Shown one piece after another: positions 17,102-26,655 of a stretch of 64,000 nt of DNA (positions within the stretch are counted from its first letter, which is position 1; every line of letters begins with the position of its first letter). Below the pieces are notes generated by a model. It made no database searches. It saw only the letters and a program-made list of their open reading frames with translations, and was not told the DNA's origin. Source of the stretch: an uncultured Dysgonomonas sp. (lineage in GTDB: Bacteria > Bacteroidota > Bacteroidia > Bacteroidales > Dysgonomonadaceae); assembly GCA_900556485.1 (NCBI GenBank), contig USOX01000009.1, positions 1 to 64,000 on the forward strand, read 5' to 3'. Position numbers and translations under genes: made by a program.

Positions 17102-19321
17102 ATGAAAAAGGTTTTTATTATCTTCTCTGCAATGATTAGCATAGGGGGATATTCGCAACAAAAAGCAGATAGTCTGAAACTTGTAAAACTGGAAGAAGTT
17201 GTGGTTTCGGCTACTCGCGCCAAAGATGATGCTCCTATTGCATTATTCAATCTGAACGAATTACAGATAAAAAAAGAGAATGCTGCTAAGAACATTCCAT
17301 CCCTGCTCCAAACTTTGCCATCGGTGGTAGCATATACCGAAGGTGGTACTCCGGTTGGTAATACATCATTCCGTATCCGGGGTACAGATGCCAACCGTAT
17401 CAATATCACGCTGAATGGTATGCCTTTAAACAACCCCGAAAGCCAGGAAGTATATTGGGTTAATCTCCCTGACCTTTCAAATTCGTTGCAGAGTATGCAA
17501 ATACAAAGGGGTGTAGGTACTTCTACTAATGGAACAGCTTCCTTTGGAGCAAGCATCTCGATGCAGACTGTTGGTGGACGTTCAAAACCCTATGCTGATC
17601 TATCCTCTGCTTATGGTCAGTACAATACATTGTTGTTTTCAGGGGCTATTGGTACTGGTATTATGAAAAATGGTTTATCATTGGATGCCCGTTATTCATA
17701 CACTAAAAGTGATGGATATATCAGGAATGGGAAGGTAGATCACAAAAATATTTATGCAGCTTTATCTCATTATTCTGACGATCAGTTGATACGTCTTATT
17801 TATATGAATGGAATTCAGCATACAGGTATTACCTGGGAGGGAATCGATCCCGGTATGGTCGATATAAATAGGCGCTATAATCCGGCCGGACAATATACGG
17901 ATGATAATGGTAATATCAGGTATTATGATAACGAAACAGATAATTACTATTCAAATATTGGTCAGTTGATATACACACGTTATCTGACAAGTCATCTGAC
18001 TTTAAATGCTAATCTGAGCTATAATCATGGATATGGTTATTACGAAAACTATAAAGTAGACCAGAAACTTGGAGATAAATTCGGATTACCTAATCAGGAA
18101 GTAGATGGAGTCATTTATAAAAAGTCTGATATCATTCGCCGCAAATTGATGAAAAATGATCTTTATTCGGGAGGTATAAACCTGAATTACCAAAAAGAAA
18201 AGCTAAGTCTTACATTGGGTGGAATGTATAATTATTTCGACGGAGATCATTATGCGCGTTTGCTCTGGGTGAAGTATAATCAGAATATTCCTGATAATTA
18301 CGAATGGTATTCTAATAATTCGGACAAACAGGATATGAATGCTTACTTGAAAGCAGAATACCGGCCATTAGATAATTTATCTTTATTTGCTGAGGTACAA
18401 GACCGCTATATTGACTATCGGATGAAGGGTGTCGATGATGATATGGCTGATTTAACAAATAAGAATTATTTCAATTTTGTAAATCCCAAAGCAGGACTAT
18501 CAATACGCTTTCATGATTACAATGAAATATATGGCTCATTTGGTATATCCAATCGTGAGCCTTTGCGTGCCGATTTGAAAGAGTCTTTGAAAGGAGGAGG
18601 AACGCGTAGTATTACCTCCGAAAAATTATACGATTACGAATTGGGTTACAAGTATACTAATTCTGTATTCTCCTTTAGTTCTAATCTTTACTATATGGAC
18701 TACAAAGATCAATTAGTACAAACCGGAAAACTAAATGATACAGGATATAAGCTACAAGAAAATGTTCCTGATAGCTATCGTATGGGAATAGAATTGGCTT
18801 TAGCCTATGCACCGGTTTATTGGCTGCGTATGGATGGTAATATTACACTGAGCCGGAATAAGATAAAAAATTATACAGCATATTACGATTTTTACGATAA
18901 TCAGACTAATTGGACACAATTGCCTCAAAAAGCTGAGTTTCATAAATCAACGGATATATCCTTTTCCCCTAAGACAGTAGGTAGCTTTATCTTAGCGCTG
19001 AAGCCATTCGAAAAAGAAGATATCTCTTTTTCTTTCGTAAATAAATATGTGGGGAAAATGTACTATGATAATACATCTAATCCAAATAATCGTTTATCAG
19101 ACTATCTGATTACTGATTTTGTAGCTTCATATACATTGAATGCTCATAAAATTGGTAAATTCGATTTTCAGTTTTATATAAATAATCTGGCCAGCATAAA
19201 ATACAATGCTAATGCATGGGTAGAAACTATCAAATTTGCAGATGGGACACAAGATGTATATAAAGGAGTGTTTCCTCAGGCCGGAGCTAATCTGATGGGG
19301 CGTATAAGATATCGATTTTAA
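17102..19321 (+). CDS. TonB-dependent outer-membrane receptor, thiamine uptake (inferred)
   Basis: The 739-residue protein has a signal peptide (MKKVFIIFSAMISIGGYSQ). The TonB-box-like LEEVVVSATRA is followed by the plug domain (ITLNGMPLNNPE, IQRGVGTSTNGTASFGASI) and a beta-barrel that ends in an aromatic residue (GRIRYRF), as usual for these receptors. The TPP riboswitch in its leader and the PnuC-type transporter downstream point to thiamine or a phosphorylated thiamine as substrate, a known Bacteroidetes arrangement (OMPthi with PnuT). No carboxypeptidase-like or SusD partner is present. Substrate identity is inferred from context. Confidence 0.88.
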   Translation: MKKVFIIFSAMISIGGYSQQKADSLKLVKLEEVVVSATRAKDDAPIALFNLNELQIKKENAAKNIPSLLQTLPSVVAYTEGGTPVGNTSFRIRGTDANRINITLNGMPLNNPESQEVYWVNLPDLSNSLQSMQIQRGVGTSTNGTASFGASISMQTVGGRSKPYADLSSAYGQYNTLLFSGAIGTGIMKNGLSLDARYSYTKSDGYIRNGKVDHKNIYAALSHYSDDQLIRLIYMNGIQHTGITWEGIDPGMVDINRRYNPAGQYTDDNGNIRYYDNETDNYYSNIGQLIYTRYLTSHLTLNANLSYNHGYGYYENYKVDQKLGDKFGLPNQEVDGVIYKKSDIIRRKLMKNDLYSGGINLNYQKEKLSLTLGGMYNYFDGDHYARLLWVKYNQNIPDNYEWYSNNSDKQDMNAYLKAEYRPLDNLSLFAEVQDRYIDYRMKGVDDDMADLTNKNYFNFVNPKAGLSIRFHDYNEIYGSFGISNREPLRADLKESLKGGGTRSITSEKLYDYELGYKYTNSVFSFSSNLYYMDYKDQLVQTGKLNDTGYKLQENVPDSYRMGIELALAYAPVYWLRMDGNITLSRNKIKNYTAYYDFYDNQTNWTQLPQKAEFHKSTDISFSPKTVGSFILALKPFEKEDISFSFVNKYVGKMYYDNTSNPNNRLSDYLITDFVASYTLNAHKIGKFDFQFYINNLASIKYNANAWVETIKFADGTQDVYKGVFPQAGANLMGRIRYRF

Positions 19322-19330
19322 ATAATAAAG

Positions 19331-19351
19331 CTCCCCTATATTAAAGGGGAG
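19331..19351 (+). promoter_or_regulatory. Intercistronic hairpin between receptor and PnuC-type transporter
   Basis: CTCCCCT pairs with AGGGGAG across a 7-base loop, with no strong T-run directly after. It could trim or stabilise the receptor message, or reduce read-through into the transporter gene. Confidence 0.4.
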
Positions 19352-19369
19352 TATTTACTTTCTCTGATT

Positions 19370-19969
19370 ATGGAAGATATTTTATTTTTTATAGAAAACA
19401 ACTGGATAAGTATTATCGGGGCAATAATAGGGATACTTTTCCTCTATTGGGAATATAAGGCTAAAGTATGGATGTGGCCTGCCAGTATTCTTATGGCCGC
19501 TTTCTATATCTATATTTTCTATACTACCCGGTTGTATGCCAGTATGGGCATTTACATATACTTCTTTCTGGCATCTATCTATGGTTGGTTTGCTTGGATT
19601 ACCCGCAATAGAGACGAAGAAACCGGAGATGAGATAATCTCCAAAGTTTCACCTAGCTATGCTCTACCTATAATTGGTGGAATTGCAGTTATCTTTTTCC
19701 TCATATATTTCATCTTATTGCAGTTTAGCGATAATCTATTAATTGTCACAGTAGGAGATGCACTAACCACCTCTCTTAATATTGTAGCCCTTTGGATGCT
19801 GTCACGTAAATGGGCAGAGCAATGGTTATTGGTTATTCCGGCAAATGCCATATCCAGCTTTTTATTGTTTTTTCAAGATGATATGATGTCAGGTATTCTC
19901 TTTACCATATTTTTTGTCGTTTCTATATTTGGTTATGCGAAATGGAAACGTTTAGCTGGCTCTAAATAA
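19370..19969 (+). CDS. pnuT: PnuC-family transporter, probably thiamine-specific (PnuT)
   Basis: The 199-residue inner-membrane protein has about seven hydrophobic segments and the PnuC-family signature around LYASMGIYIYFFLASIYGWFAW, plus a later NIVALWMLSRKWAEQW region. PnuC proteins move vitamins by facilitated diffusion, with trapping by phosphorylation. It lies 48 bases after the TonB receptor in the same riboswitch-controlled unit, so thiamine is the expected substrate. A thiamine pyrophosphokinase gene, which often follows in Bacteroidetes, is not present here. Confidence 0.85.
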   Translation: MEDILFFIENNWISIIGAIIGILFLYWEYKAKVWMWPASILMAAFYIYIFYTTRLYASMGIYIYFFLASIYGWFAWITRNRDEETGDEIISKVSPSYALPIIGGIAVIFFLIYFILLQFSDNLLIVTVGDALTTSLNIVALWMLSRKWAEQWLLVIPANAISSFLLFFQDDMMSGILFTIFFVVSIFGYAKWKRLAGSK

Positions 19970-20035
19970 ACCCCAAAATAGATAAAGAATATTTATAAAG
20001 GCATATAATTTATCCGATTAAAGCGCAAAAAACAC

Positions 20036-20043
20036 TATCTTTG
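20036..20043 (+). promoter_or_regulatory. Candidate -7 box for the glycan operon
   Basis: TATCTTTG matches the Bacteroidetes -7 consensus and lies 35 bases before the first glycosyltransferase gene. No further strong promoter is seen until 30271, and most genes abut or overlap, so this may drive the entire operon. Confidence 0.45.
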
Positions 20044-20078
20044 TTTATTGATAAATAAAAGTAGAGATACAAACTTTA

Positions 20079-21143
20079 ATGAAGATTTTCCAAATAATAA
20101 CTGTTTCTGAATATGGAGGCGCTCAGACTGTTGTAGCTGATTTAGTTAAATCTTTGAGTACAGAGCATAAAGTGTTCTTATTATTTGGGGGAAAAGGTGA
20201 AGCCTGGAACAATTTAGGCGATAATTTTATAAAGATTAAACTAAATGACCATCGCAAGCAGGTTTCCTGGAAAGATGGTATTCTTTTGCTTAAACTTTTC
20301 TACTATAGGTTTAAATATAATCCTGATGTTATTCACCTTCATTCATCCAAAATGGGAGTATTGGGGCGGATAGCATTCAATCCTAAAAAGATTGTATATA
20401 CAGTTCATGGCTTCGACTCTATACGGAAAGCATATCCAAAATATCTTTCTATAGAAAGATTCTTGAAGAACAGGGTGTTTCGTATAGTTGGAGTAAGCAA
20501 ATATGATGTAGACGGTTTAAAAGAAGAGGGTATTGTCCGAAACGTAGAATGCATATATAACGGAGTCGCTGATTATTCGGGTGAAACGTTTAATATAAAA
20601 GATAAAATAGACAATGAGCTGGGGCGGATAAAGCAGGAATATCCTAAAATAATAATGTGTATATCCCGTATATCTAAGCAAAAGAAATTTGATCTATTCT
20701 TGGATATAGCTAAACAATTTCCGGAATATGCCTTTGTCTGGATTGGAAATAAAGAGGAAATAAAAGGTTTGCCATCAAATGTATATTGTTTGGGAGAGGC
20801 ACATTCTGCCTATCGTTATCTGTTGTTTGCTAATCTATTCTTATTGCCATCCAATTATGAAGGACTTCCTATATCATTGTTAGAAGCTCTTTCTTTTGGT
20901 GTTCCGGTTGTAGCCTCCGCTGTTGGGGGGATAACTGAAGTATTAGATGATAAAAACGGATTTGCTGTTAGCAATGATGTTTTAAGTTTTAAAGAAAAAA
21001 TAAATTATGTTTTTTCCGATAAAAAGATAGAAAAAGAAATGTCTTTGCATGCCAGAGAATCATATCTTACTAACTTTACTGTCGAAAAAATGGTTGATGG
21101 CTATATGTCCATCTTTAACACAATTGTTGCAAACAAAAAATGA
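20079..21143 (+). CDS. GT4-family glycosyltransferase
   Basis: The 354-residue cytoplasmic GT-B enzyme has an N-terminal Rossmann-like half with YGGAQTVV and DVIHLHSSKMG. The C-terminal donor-binding half has ICISRISKQKKFDL and the E-x7-E motif region YEGLPISLLEALSFGVPVVA. It transfers a sugar from a nucleotide donor with retention. It opens the surface-glycan operon, and its stop overlaps the next start by 4 bases. Donor and acceptor cannot be read from sequence; GDP-heptose made by this operon is one possibility. Confidence 0.88.
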   Translation: MKIFQIITVSEYGGAQTVVADLVKSLSTEHKVFLLFGGKGEAWNNLGDNFIKIKLNDHRKQVSWKDGILLLKLFYYRFKYNPDVIHLHSSKMGVLGRIAFNPKKIVYTVHGFDSIRKAYPKYLSIERFLKNRVFRIVGVSKYDVDGLKEEGIVRNVECIYNGVADYSGETFNIKDKIDNELGRIKQEYPKIIMCISRISKQKKFDLFLDIAKQFPEYAFVWIGNKEEIKGLPSNVYCLGEAHSAYRYLLFANLFLLPSNYEGLPISLLEALSFGVPVVASAVGGITEVLDDKNGFAVSNDVLSFKEKINYVFSDKKIEKEMSLHARESYLTNFTVEKMVDGYMSIFNTIVANKK

Positions 21144-22204
21144 ATAGACCTCTAGTCTCTGTATTGATTCCCTGCTATAATGTGGAGAAATATGTTGAGC
21201 AGTCGATGAGATCAATATTGGATCAGACATACTCAAATCTCGAAATTATAGCAATAAATGACTGTTCGACTGATAGTACAGGTGAGATACTTTGGCGAAT
21301 GGCTGAGGAAGACTTGCGTATAAAAGTTATTGACAATGAGGTAAACTTAAAGCTGATAGCAACTCTAAATAAAGGAATCACACATTGTAACGGAGAATTC
21401 ATAGCCCGTATGGATGCTGATGATATCTCGTTGCCTACCCGCATCGAAAAAGAAGTTACATTTTTAGAACACCATCCGGATCATGATATTGTAAGTACGC
21501 TTTTTTATGCTTTCCGTTCAGAAAACCCAGGTAAAAGAGATTTACATCGTAGCCCGTTGCATGATGATGAACTGAGAGCTTTTATTCTTTTCAGGCCGGG
21601 GATATGTCATCCGGCTGTAATGATCAGGAAAAGAGTATTTACAGAACTTGGACTGAAATTTGAATCCGAATATCTGCATGTAGAGGACTATGCATTATGG
21701 TCTGAAGCTGTTTATATGACAAAACTGGCTAACATAAACGAGCCATTGCTATTATACAGAGTGCATCAACAGCAGATTTCATCACAGCATGAAGAACTAC
21801 AAACCGAAAATAAAAAGAAGGTTTTTAAAATACATTGCAAACATTTGGGCTTGCCAACTGATGATGATTTTATTGATATATACTCGTCTGTTGCCGAATG
21901 TGTCCCTTCGCATTCATCAATGAAGTATCTGGACAAGTGTGAGGCTTTTATGCTCTCCTTGATTCGCTTGAATGAAGAAAAACCATTTTGTAATGGAATT
22001 TATCTCAAGTATTTGTTTTCTTTGTTCTGGTTAAGATTATGTGCAAATTCGCGTTTAGGATTGAAAGTGTTGAAAAGGCTAAAGGCTTCGGAATTGTATG
22101 TAGAGAAAAATTATAGATCTCGGGATTTAGCAATTCTATATACAAAATGTGCATTTAAACTTAAGTATAAGAAATCTTTTATATATAAAGTAGCTTATAG
22201 ATAA
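21140..22204 (+). CDS. GT2-family glycosyltransferase
   Basis: The 354-residue protein opens with the classic GT-A start (PLVSVLIPCYNVEKYVEQSM) followed by INDCSTDST. The metal-binding DxD motif appears in ARMDADDIS, and HVEDYALW fits the catalytic-base region of GT2 enzymes. A basic, aromatic C-terminus may associate with the membrane. It overlaps the preceding glycosyltransferase and lies 6 bases before the polymerase gene. It probably builds the repeat unit; the sugar is unknown. Confidence 0.88.
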   Translation: MNRPLVSVLIPCYNVEKYVEQSMRSILDQTYSNLEIIAINDCSTDSTGEILWRMAEEDLRIKVIDNEVNLKLIATLNKGITHCNGEFIARMDADDISLPTRIEKEVTFLEHHPDHDIVSTLFYAFRSENPGKRDLHRSPLHDDELRAFILFRPGICHPAVMIRKRVFTELGLKFESEYLHVEDYALWSEAVYMTKLANINEPLLLYRVHQQQISSQHEELQTENKKKVFKIHCKHLGLPTDDDFIDIYSSVAECVPSHSSMKYLDKCEAFMLSLIRLNEEKPFCNGIYLKYLFSLFWLRLCANSRLGLKVLKRLKASELYVEKNYRSRDLAILYTKCAFKLKYKKSFIYKVAYR

Positions 22205-22210
22205 TAGTAT

Positions 22211-23497
22211 ATGTTATCATTAAAAAAGATAATACCATTATTTTTGCCGTTGATAATTGCATTTTATTACATTTATCCGCAGGCATTAGGTATACGAGGT
22301 TCTTCTTTCGTTCTGTTATCAGGCGTTATTGGATTGGCTCTGTATATATATCATGGTTTTCCTTTTAAGGAGATAATAAATTTATTTGCCGGATTAGGCA
22401 TAATGTACTTTTGGGCATATACTTGTGGATGGATGAATGGAGTAGGAGACCCCTATACTTTTGGCTATGTAAAAACGCAGATAGCTTATATATTTTCTTC
22501 TTATCTTGTCATATTTCTGATATTTCGATTTCATAAAAGTCCGACATATAATACAATGTTGCTATATATAGCAGCAGTTATTTTCTTGCAGGCTATTATA
22601 ACTTTCATAATGAACCGTAATGAGGCTGTGATGGACTTTTTGGGGGCACTGCAGATGCAAGAGCTTTATACAGAGGAGATAATGGAAGAAGGGGCAAGCC
22701 AGCGCCTTATGGGATATGGTATATCATTCTTTGGAGCGGGGGCAGTGAGTGGTGTAGGACTAGTCACTCTTTCATACCTATTGATGCGTATGAAGCTGGA
22801 TAATAAAAGCTTTATAGCATTGGTGGTTATGTATGTGTTTACCTTTTATATAGGCCTGTTTATGGCTCGTACTACAGTTGTTGGTTTGGGTATGGGGCTG
22901 ATGTTGATTGCAGTTTTGTTCCTTTGGGATAGAAGGTCGGTAAAGTCGCAGGCTAAAACTTTTGTGATTGCATCAGGCTTCTTGATGGTAGGAGGATACA
23001 TTTTTGCAATGTTTTATTTTCCTCATTTCTCGGATTGGGCATTCGAATTATTCCGCAACTTTGTAGACACTGGAACTCTTAATACTCACTCATCTGCTGG
23101 TTTGGAGCAAATGTTCCTTTTACCGGAAGACTTACATACATGGGTATGGGGCAAAGGGCAAATGGTATTCTGGGGATCGGATGTCGGATACTCCCGAATG
23201 CTCTTTTGGGTAGGACTTCCCGGCACAATAATCTTTTATGGATACCAATTGTATATAATTAAACTCAGTTTAACCAAAGACTGGGGTGTAAATATGTTCG
23301 GCTTAACAATACTTATTTACACATTAGCATTGAATATAAAGGGTTGGATTGACCTGACTCAGATTTTATACTTGATATTTTTCTATTTTCTGTTTTACAA
23401 ATATTATGTATATTATCCGCAAAGCTATGCTAAAGCAAGAGAAAATTTATTGGTACAACGTAGACGAAGTAAAATAAACAGAGCAAAAAACAAATGA
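22211..23497 (+). CDS. O-antigen/polysaccharide polymerase (Wzy-like) membrane protein
   Basis: The 428-residue protein has about ten or more hydrophobic segments, starting at residue 5, and a large loop around residues 275-330 (PHFSDWAFELFRNFVDTG, then GKGQMVFWG). This layout is that of O-antigen ligase/Wzy polymerases, whose sequences are poorly conserved. The gene lies between glycosyltransferases and nucleotide-sugar genes, which supports polymerisation of a lipid-linked repeat. No Wzx flippase is found in the operon, so that step must be supplied elsewhere. It overlaps the next gene by 4 bases. Confidence 0.72.
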   Translation: MLSLKKIIPLFLPLIIAFYYIYPQALGIRGSSFVLLSGVIGLALYIYHGFPFKEIINLFAGLGIMYFWAYTCGWMNGVGDPYTFGYVKTQIAYIFSSYLVIFLIFRFHKSPTYNTMLLYIAAVIFLQAIITFIMNRNEAVMDFLGALQMQELYTEEIMEEGASQRLMGYGISFFGAGAVSGVGLVTLSYLLMRMKLDNKSFIALVVMYVFTFYIGLFMARTTVVGLGMGLMLIAVLFLWDRRSVKSQAKTFVIASGFLMVGGYIFAMFYFPHFSDWAFELFRNFVDTGTLNTHSSAGLEQMFLLPEDLHTWVWGKGQMVFWGSDVGYSRMLFWVGLPGTIIFYGYQLYIIKLSLTKDWGVNMFGLTILIYTLALNIKGWIDLTQILYLIFFYFLFYKYYVYYPQSYAKARENLLVQRRRSKINRAKNK

Positions 23498-24192
23498 AAG
23501 AATGTATTATTCTGGCAGGAGGTTTTGGTACCAGGTTACAATCGGTTGTAAGCGATGTACCCAAATGTATGGCAGAAGTAGCCGGACATCCATTCCTCTA
23601 TTATCTTTTTGAATATTTGGAAAAGGAACAGTTCGATCATATTGTTTTGTCTTTAGGATATAAATCCTCTGTTGTAATAGACTGGCTTCAAACGCAGAAA
23701 CGGTCATATAAAGTTTCTTATGTCGTAGAATCTACACCATTAGGTACCGGTGGCGCAATAAAGTTAGCTGCAGAGAAGATTATTGGAGATGAGTTTTTTG
23801 TATTGAATGGCGATACCTTTTTTAGAGTAAATACAGAGGTCTTTTACCAATTTTATCAAGCTAAAAACGCAGATATTGCTGTAGCGTTGAAGCCTATGAG
23901 GGAGTTTGATAGATATGGATCAGTATTACAAGACGGAACTGGTCGTATATCTCATTTTAAAGAAAAACAATATACCTCTTATGGACTCATCAATGGAGGT
24001 GTATATATTATAAATAAGAGTATATTTTCAAAATTAAGTTTAGGAGATAAATTCTCTTTTGAGAAAGATGTAATGGAATCCTATTTAGATAAGCTCTTCG
24101 TCTATGGATATAGCGAAGATACTTATTTTATAGATATTGGTATTCCTTCGGATTATGAAAAAGCAAATGAAGATTTTCAGAAAATCTTCTGA
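23494..24192 (+). CDS. hddC: D-glycero-alpha-D-manno-heptose 1-phosphate guanylyltransferase
   Basis: This 232-residue sugar-phosphate nucleotidyltransferase has the signature LAGGFGTRL near the N-terminus, K25 in VPKCMAEVAGHPFL, and LNGDTFF for metal and sugar binding. Neighbouring GmhB-like phosphatase and heptose-7-phosphate kinase identify it as HddC, which makes GDP-D-glycero-alpha-D-manno-heptose, rather than a glucose- or mannose-1-phosphate enzyme. It overlaps the polymerase gene by 4 bases and adjoins the phosphatase gene. Confidence 0.85.
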   Translation: MKECIILAGGFGTRLQSVVSDVPKCMAEVAGHPFLYYLFEYLEKEQFDHIVLSLGYKSSVVIDWLQTQKRSYKVSYVVESTPLGTGGAIKLAAEKIIGDEFFVLNGDTFFRVNTEVFYQFYQAKNADIAVALKPMREFDRYGSVLQDGTGRISHFKEKQYTSYGLINGGVYIINKSIFSKLSLGDKFSFEKDVMESYLDKLFVYGYSEDTYFIDIGIPSDYEKANEDFQKIF

Positions 24193-24204
24193 TTGAAAAG
24201 AGAT

Positions 24205-24747
24205 ATGGATAATCGGCAATATAAATATTTATTCTTAGATAGGGATGGTGTAATCAATGTTGAAAGACCAGATGATTATGCAAAAGATATTCCTGAGTTT
24301 ATATTTATTGAAGGTGTATTGGATGCTTTTGCTATGTTAGCCCAAAAGTTTGATTATATATTTATTATTACCAATCAAAGAGGAGTTGGCCGGGGAGTAA
24401 TGGGATTGTCAAAATTGATAGAAATACATAACTATATGTTGGACGAAATAAGAAAAGCCGGAGGTAAAATATCAAATATATATTTCTGTACAGATATCTC
24501 GTCTACATCTATCAACCGGAAACCAAATATAGGGATGGCATTTCAGGCACAGAGAGATTATTCGGAAGTTGACTTTTCTAAATCAATAATGGTCGGCAAT
24601 AGTAGCTCTGATATCGAATTTGGCAACAAATTGGGGATGTATACCATTTTGGTCGGCGATAAGTACATAAAAGACCATAAAATATACTCTAGGATAGATG
24701 CATATTACGAAAATCTATATAAGTTTGCAATAGATTTACAAAACTAA
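24205..24747 (+). CDS. gmhB: D-glycero-D-manno-heptose 1,7-bisphosphate 7-phosphatase
   Basis: This HAD-superfamily phosphatase has about 180 residues. Motif I is FLDRDGVIN (nucleophile Asp and acid/base Asp), motif II is IITNQRGVGRG, and a C-terminal MVGNSSSDIEFG gives motif IV. ATG at 24205 is chosen; the frame also opens with TTG at 24193 directly after the preceding stop. The enzyme removes the 7-phosphate from heptose bisphosphate, between HddA and HddC. The Cys-zinc loop seen in many GmhB proteins is reduced here (one clear Cys near residue 92 of the chosen frame), which is slightly unusual. Confidence 0.82.
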   Translation: MDNRQYKYLFLDRDGVINVERPDDYAKDIPEFIFIEGVLDAFAMLAQKFDYIFIITNQRGVGRGVMGLSKLIEIHNYMLDEIRKAGGKISNIYFCTDISSTSINRKPNIGMAFQAQRDYSEVDFSKSIMVGNSSSDIEFGNKLGMYTILVGDKYIKDHKIYSRIDAYYENLYKFAIDLQN

Positions 24748-24760
24748 AACTCTATCAGAT

Positions 24761-25789
24761 ATGATTATAAGAAGTAGAGCTCCGTTTCGTTTAGGGCTTG
24801 CAGGAGGGGGTACCGATGTGTCTCCTTATTCTGATTTGTATGGAGGTTGCATACTTAATGCTACTATAAGCTTGTATGCCTATGCAAATATAGAGCCACG
24901 AAACGATAATAAAATTGTATTTCGAATACCTCAGACTAAAGAAGAATATATTTTCGATTCAACCTTCGAATTGCCGATATTGAATGATAAGGCGGATCTG
25001 ATGAAGGGCATTTACAATCGCATAATAAAAGACTTTATAAAAAAGCCTATCTCATTTACGCTGACATGTGCATTAGATGTTCCTTTCGGCTCAGGCTTGG
25101 GTACTTCTTCTACATTGGCTATAGCTATACTTGGGGCTTATACAGAATGGTTGTCTTTACCCTTGGGTGAATATGATCTGGCTTATTTGGCCTACCAGAT
25201 AGAACGTGTAGACTTGGGGCAGGCCGGTGGAAAACAAGATCAATATGCGGCTGCATTTGGCGGTTTTAACTTTATGGAGTTTTATAGTGATGATAAGGTT
25301 ATTGTAAACCCATTACGGGTACGTAACGAAACGATAAACGAATTATCGAATAATATGCTTCTGTATTATACCAATTCAAGCCGTAATTCGGGTGATATTA
25401 TAATAAAGCAGCAGGAAAATGTAAAAGAAAAAAAGGCAAAGTCTATAGAGGCTATGCATCAGATAAAACAACAAGCCTACGAGTTTAAAGAAGCTATTCT
25501 CAAAAATAATTTAGACGAAATTGGTCTGATTCTTCATCGAGGCTGGGTTTCGAAGCGGGAAATGGCAGAAGGAATTTCAACTCCTCTGTTCGAGGAAATA
25601 TATGATACTGCAATTAATGCTGGTGCATCAGGAGGCAAAATATCAGGAGCCGGAGGTGGCGGATATGTCTTTTTTTATTGTCCGGAAAATACCCGGTTCG
25701 ATGTGGCAGAAGCATTAAAACATTTAGGAGGACGGGTAGAACCTTATTCTTTTACAAAAAGAGGATTGGAAACCTGGCATACAAAATAA
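24761..25789 (+). CDS. hddA: D-glycero-alpha-D-manno-heptose 7-phosphate kinase (GHMP family)
   Basis: The 342-residue GHMP kinase begins with SRAPFRLGLAGGGTDV, typical for HddA. Its ATP-binding loop is PFGSGLGTSSTLAIAI, and the C-terminal GHMP motif is GGKISGAGGGGYVFFY. It phosphorylates the 1-position of heptose 7-phosphate. With the neighbouring gmhB and hddC it gives three of the four steps to GDP-heptose. The isomerase GmhA, which makes the substrate from sedoheptulose 7-phosphate, is not in the window. Confidence 0.9.
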   Translation: MIIRSRAPFRLGLAGGGTDVSPYSDLYGGCILNATISLYAYANIEPRNDNKIVFRIPQTKEEYIFDSTFELPILNDKADLMKGIYNRIIKDFIKKPISFTLTCALDVPFGSGLGTSSTLAIAILGAYTEWLSLPLGEYDLAYLAYQIERVDLGQAGGKQDQYAAAFGGFNFMEFYSDDKVIVNPLRVRNETINELSNNMLLYYTNSSRNSGDIIIKQQENVKEKKAKSIEAMHQIKQQAYEFKEAILKNNLDEIGLILHRGWVSKREMAEGISTPLFEEIYDTAINAGASGGKISGAGGGGYVFFYCPENTRFDVAEALKHLGGRVEPYSFTKRGLETWHTK

Positions 25790-25795
25790 TTGAAG

Positions 25796-26632
25796 ATGAA
25801 GATTGCTGTTCTTATACGTGTGTATGATAGGGTTGAGGATTTGAAATATAATCTTCAAATCATAACTGATACATGGAAAGAGAATGATTATTACATAATT
25901 GTGGTCAGCAATGGAAAGAATAATGGTTTTGAGATACCAGAAGAATCTAAAACATTTATTGATAGACTGATTGTTCTGGAAGAAAATGCCGGGCATAGAA
26001 GAGGTAATTCCCAATTGCTGATGGAAGGAGCAGAGTATATTCCTTATGATTGTGATTTTACCCTTATACTAGAGGCCGATACATGGATGTATCAGGATTG
26101 GTTGATCTCAAAATATACAAATTTACTATCGGCCAGTACCGATAAAGTATGGGCTAGTGCCGATTGGTATGATAAATATTACGCTTTGGCTACAGACTTT
26201 GCTTTGATAAAGACTAAATACATAAGAGAGAACCCCGGTATATTCGATTTCGAATTGTTCCCGGAATGTCATATAGCTAATTTTTTGCGTGATACAAATA
26301 ACGGATTTATATGGATGACGGAGAATATGCCCGTGCATGTACCAAGTTATATTCGATTGTACTATCCATATGTACCAAATATAAAAGAAGGGCGTTTTTA
26401 TGTTTTTCCAAAATCGAGAACTGTAACCCATCATATTGAATTTCTAAAAGACGGGATGCTTCAAAAGAAAAGATATTTCAATATCGTAGCAGGATACGAT
26501 TATTTTGAAGATGTGAAGACTGTTTGTAAAGCTTGGATACGCTTTAATATGAGATTTTGGATAGGATTATCTACCTGTCTTGTTAAGAGAAGTTGGTACA
26601 GTCGGAAAACGTATAAAGAAATAGAGAGTTAA
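25796..26632 (+). CDS. Putative glycosyltransferase (GT-A-like), unassigned family
   Basis: The protein has 278 residues from ATG 25796; a TTG at 25790, right after the hddA stop, is the less likely start. The N-terminal IAVLIRVYDRVEDL followed by an ENAGHRRGN segment and LILEADTWM resembles a GT-A nucleotide-binding fold with a DxD-like acidic site. No closer family is recognised. The position in the operon between the heptose genes and the acylation pair supports a role in building the same glycan. Confidence 0.6.
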   Translation: MKIAVLIRVYDRVEDLKYNLQIITDTWKENDYYIIVVSNGKNNGFEIPEESKTFIDRLIVLEENAGHRRGNSQLLMEGAEYIPYDCDFTLILEADTWMYQDWLISKYTNLLSASTDKVWASADWYDKYYALATDFALIKTKYIRENPGIFDFELFPECHIANFLRDTNNGFIWMTENMPVHVPSYIRLYYPYVPNIKEGRFYVFPKSRTVTHHIEFLKDGMLQKKRYFNIVAGYDYFEDVKTVCKAWIRFNMRFWIGLSTCLVKRSWYSRKTYKEIES

Positions 26633-26655
26633 AAAAGCGTTTGTAAATAATATTT

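Noticed and set aside
24193..24204. TTG start for the heptose bisphosphatase (and similar TTG starts at 25790, 35548 and 46883)
   Set aside because: In each case an ATG lies 6-12 bases downstream and fits the family N-terminus better.
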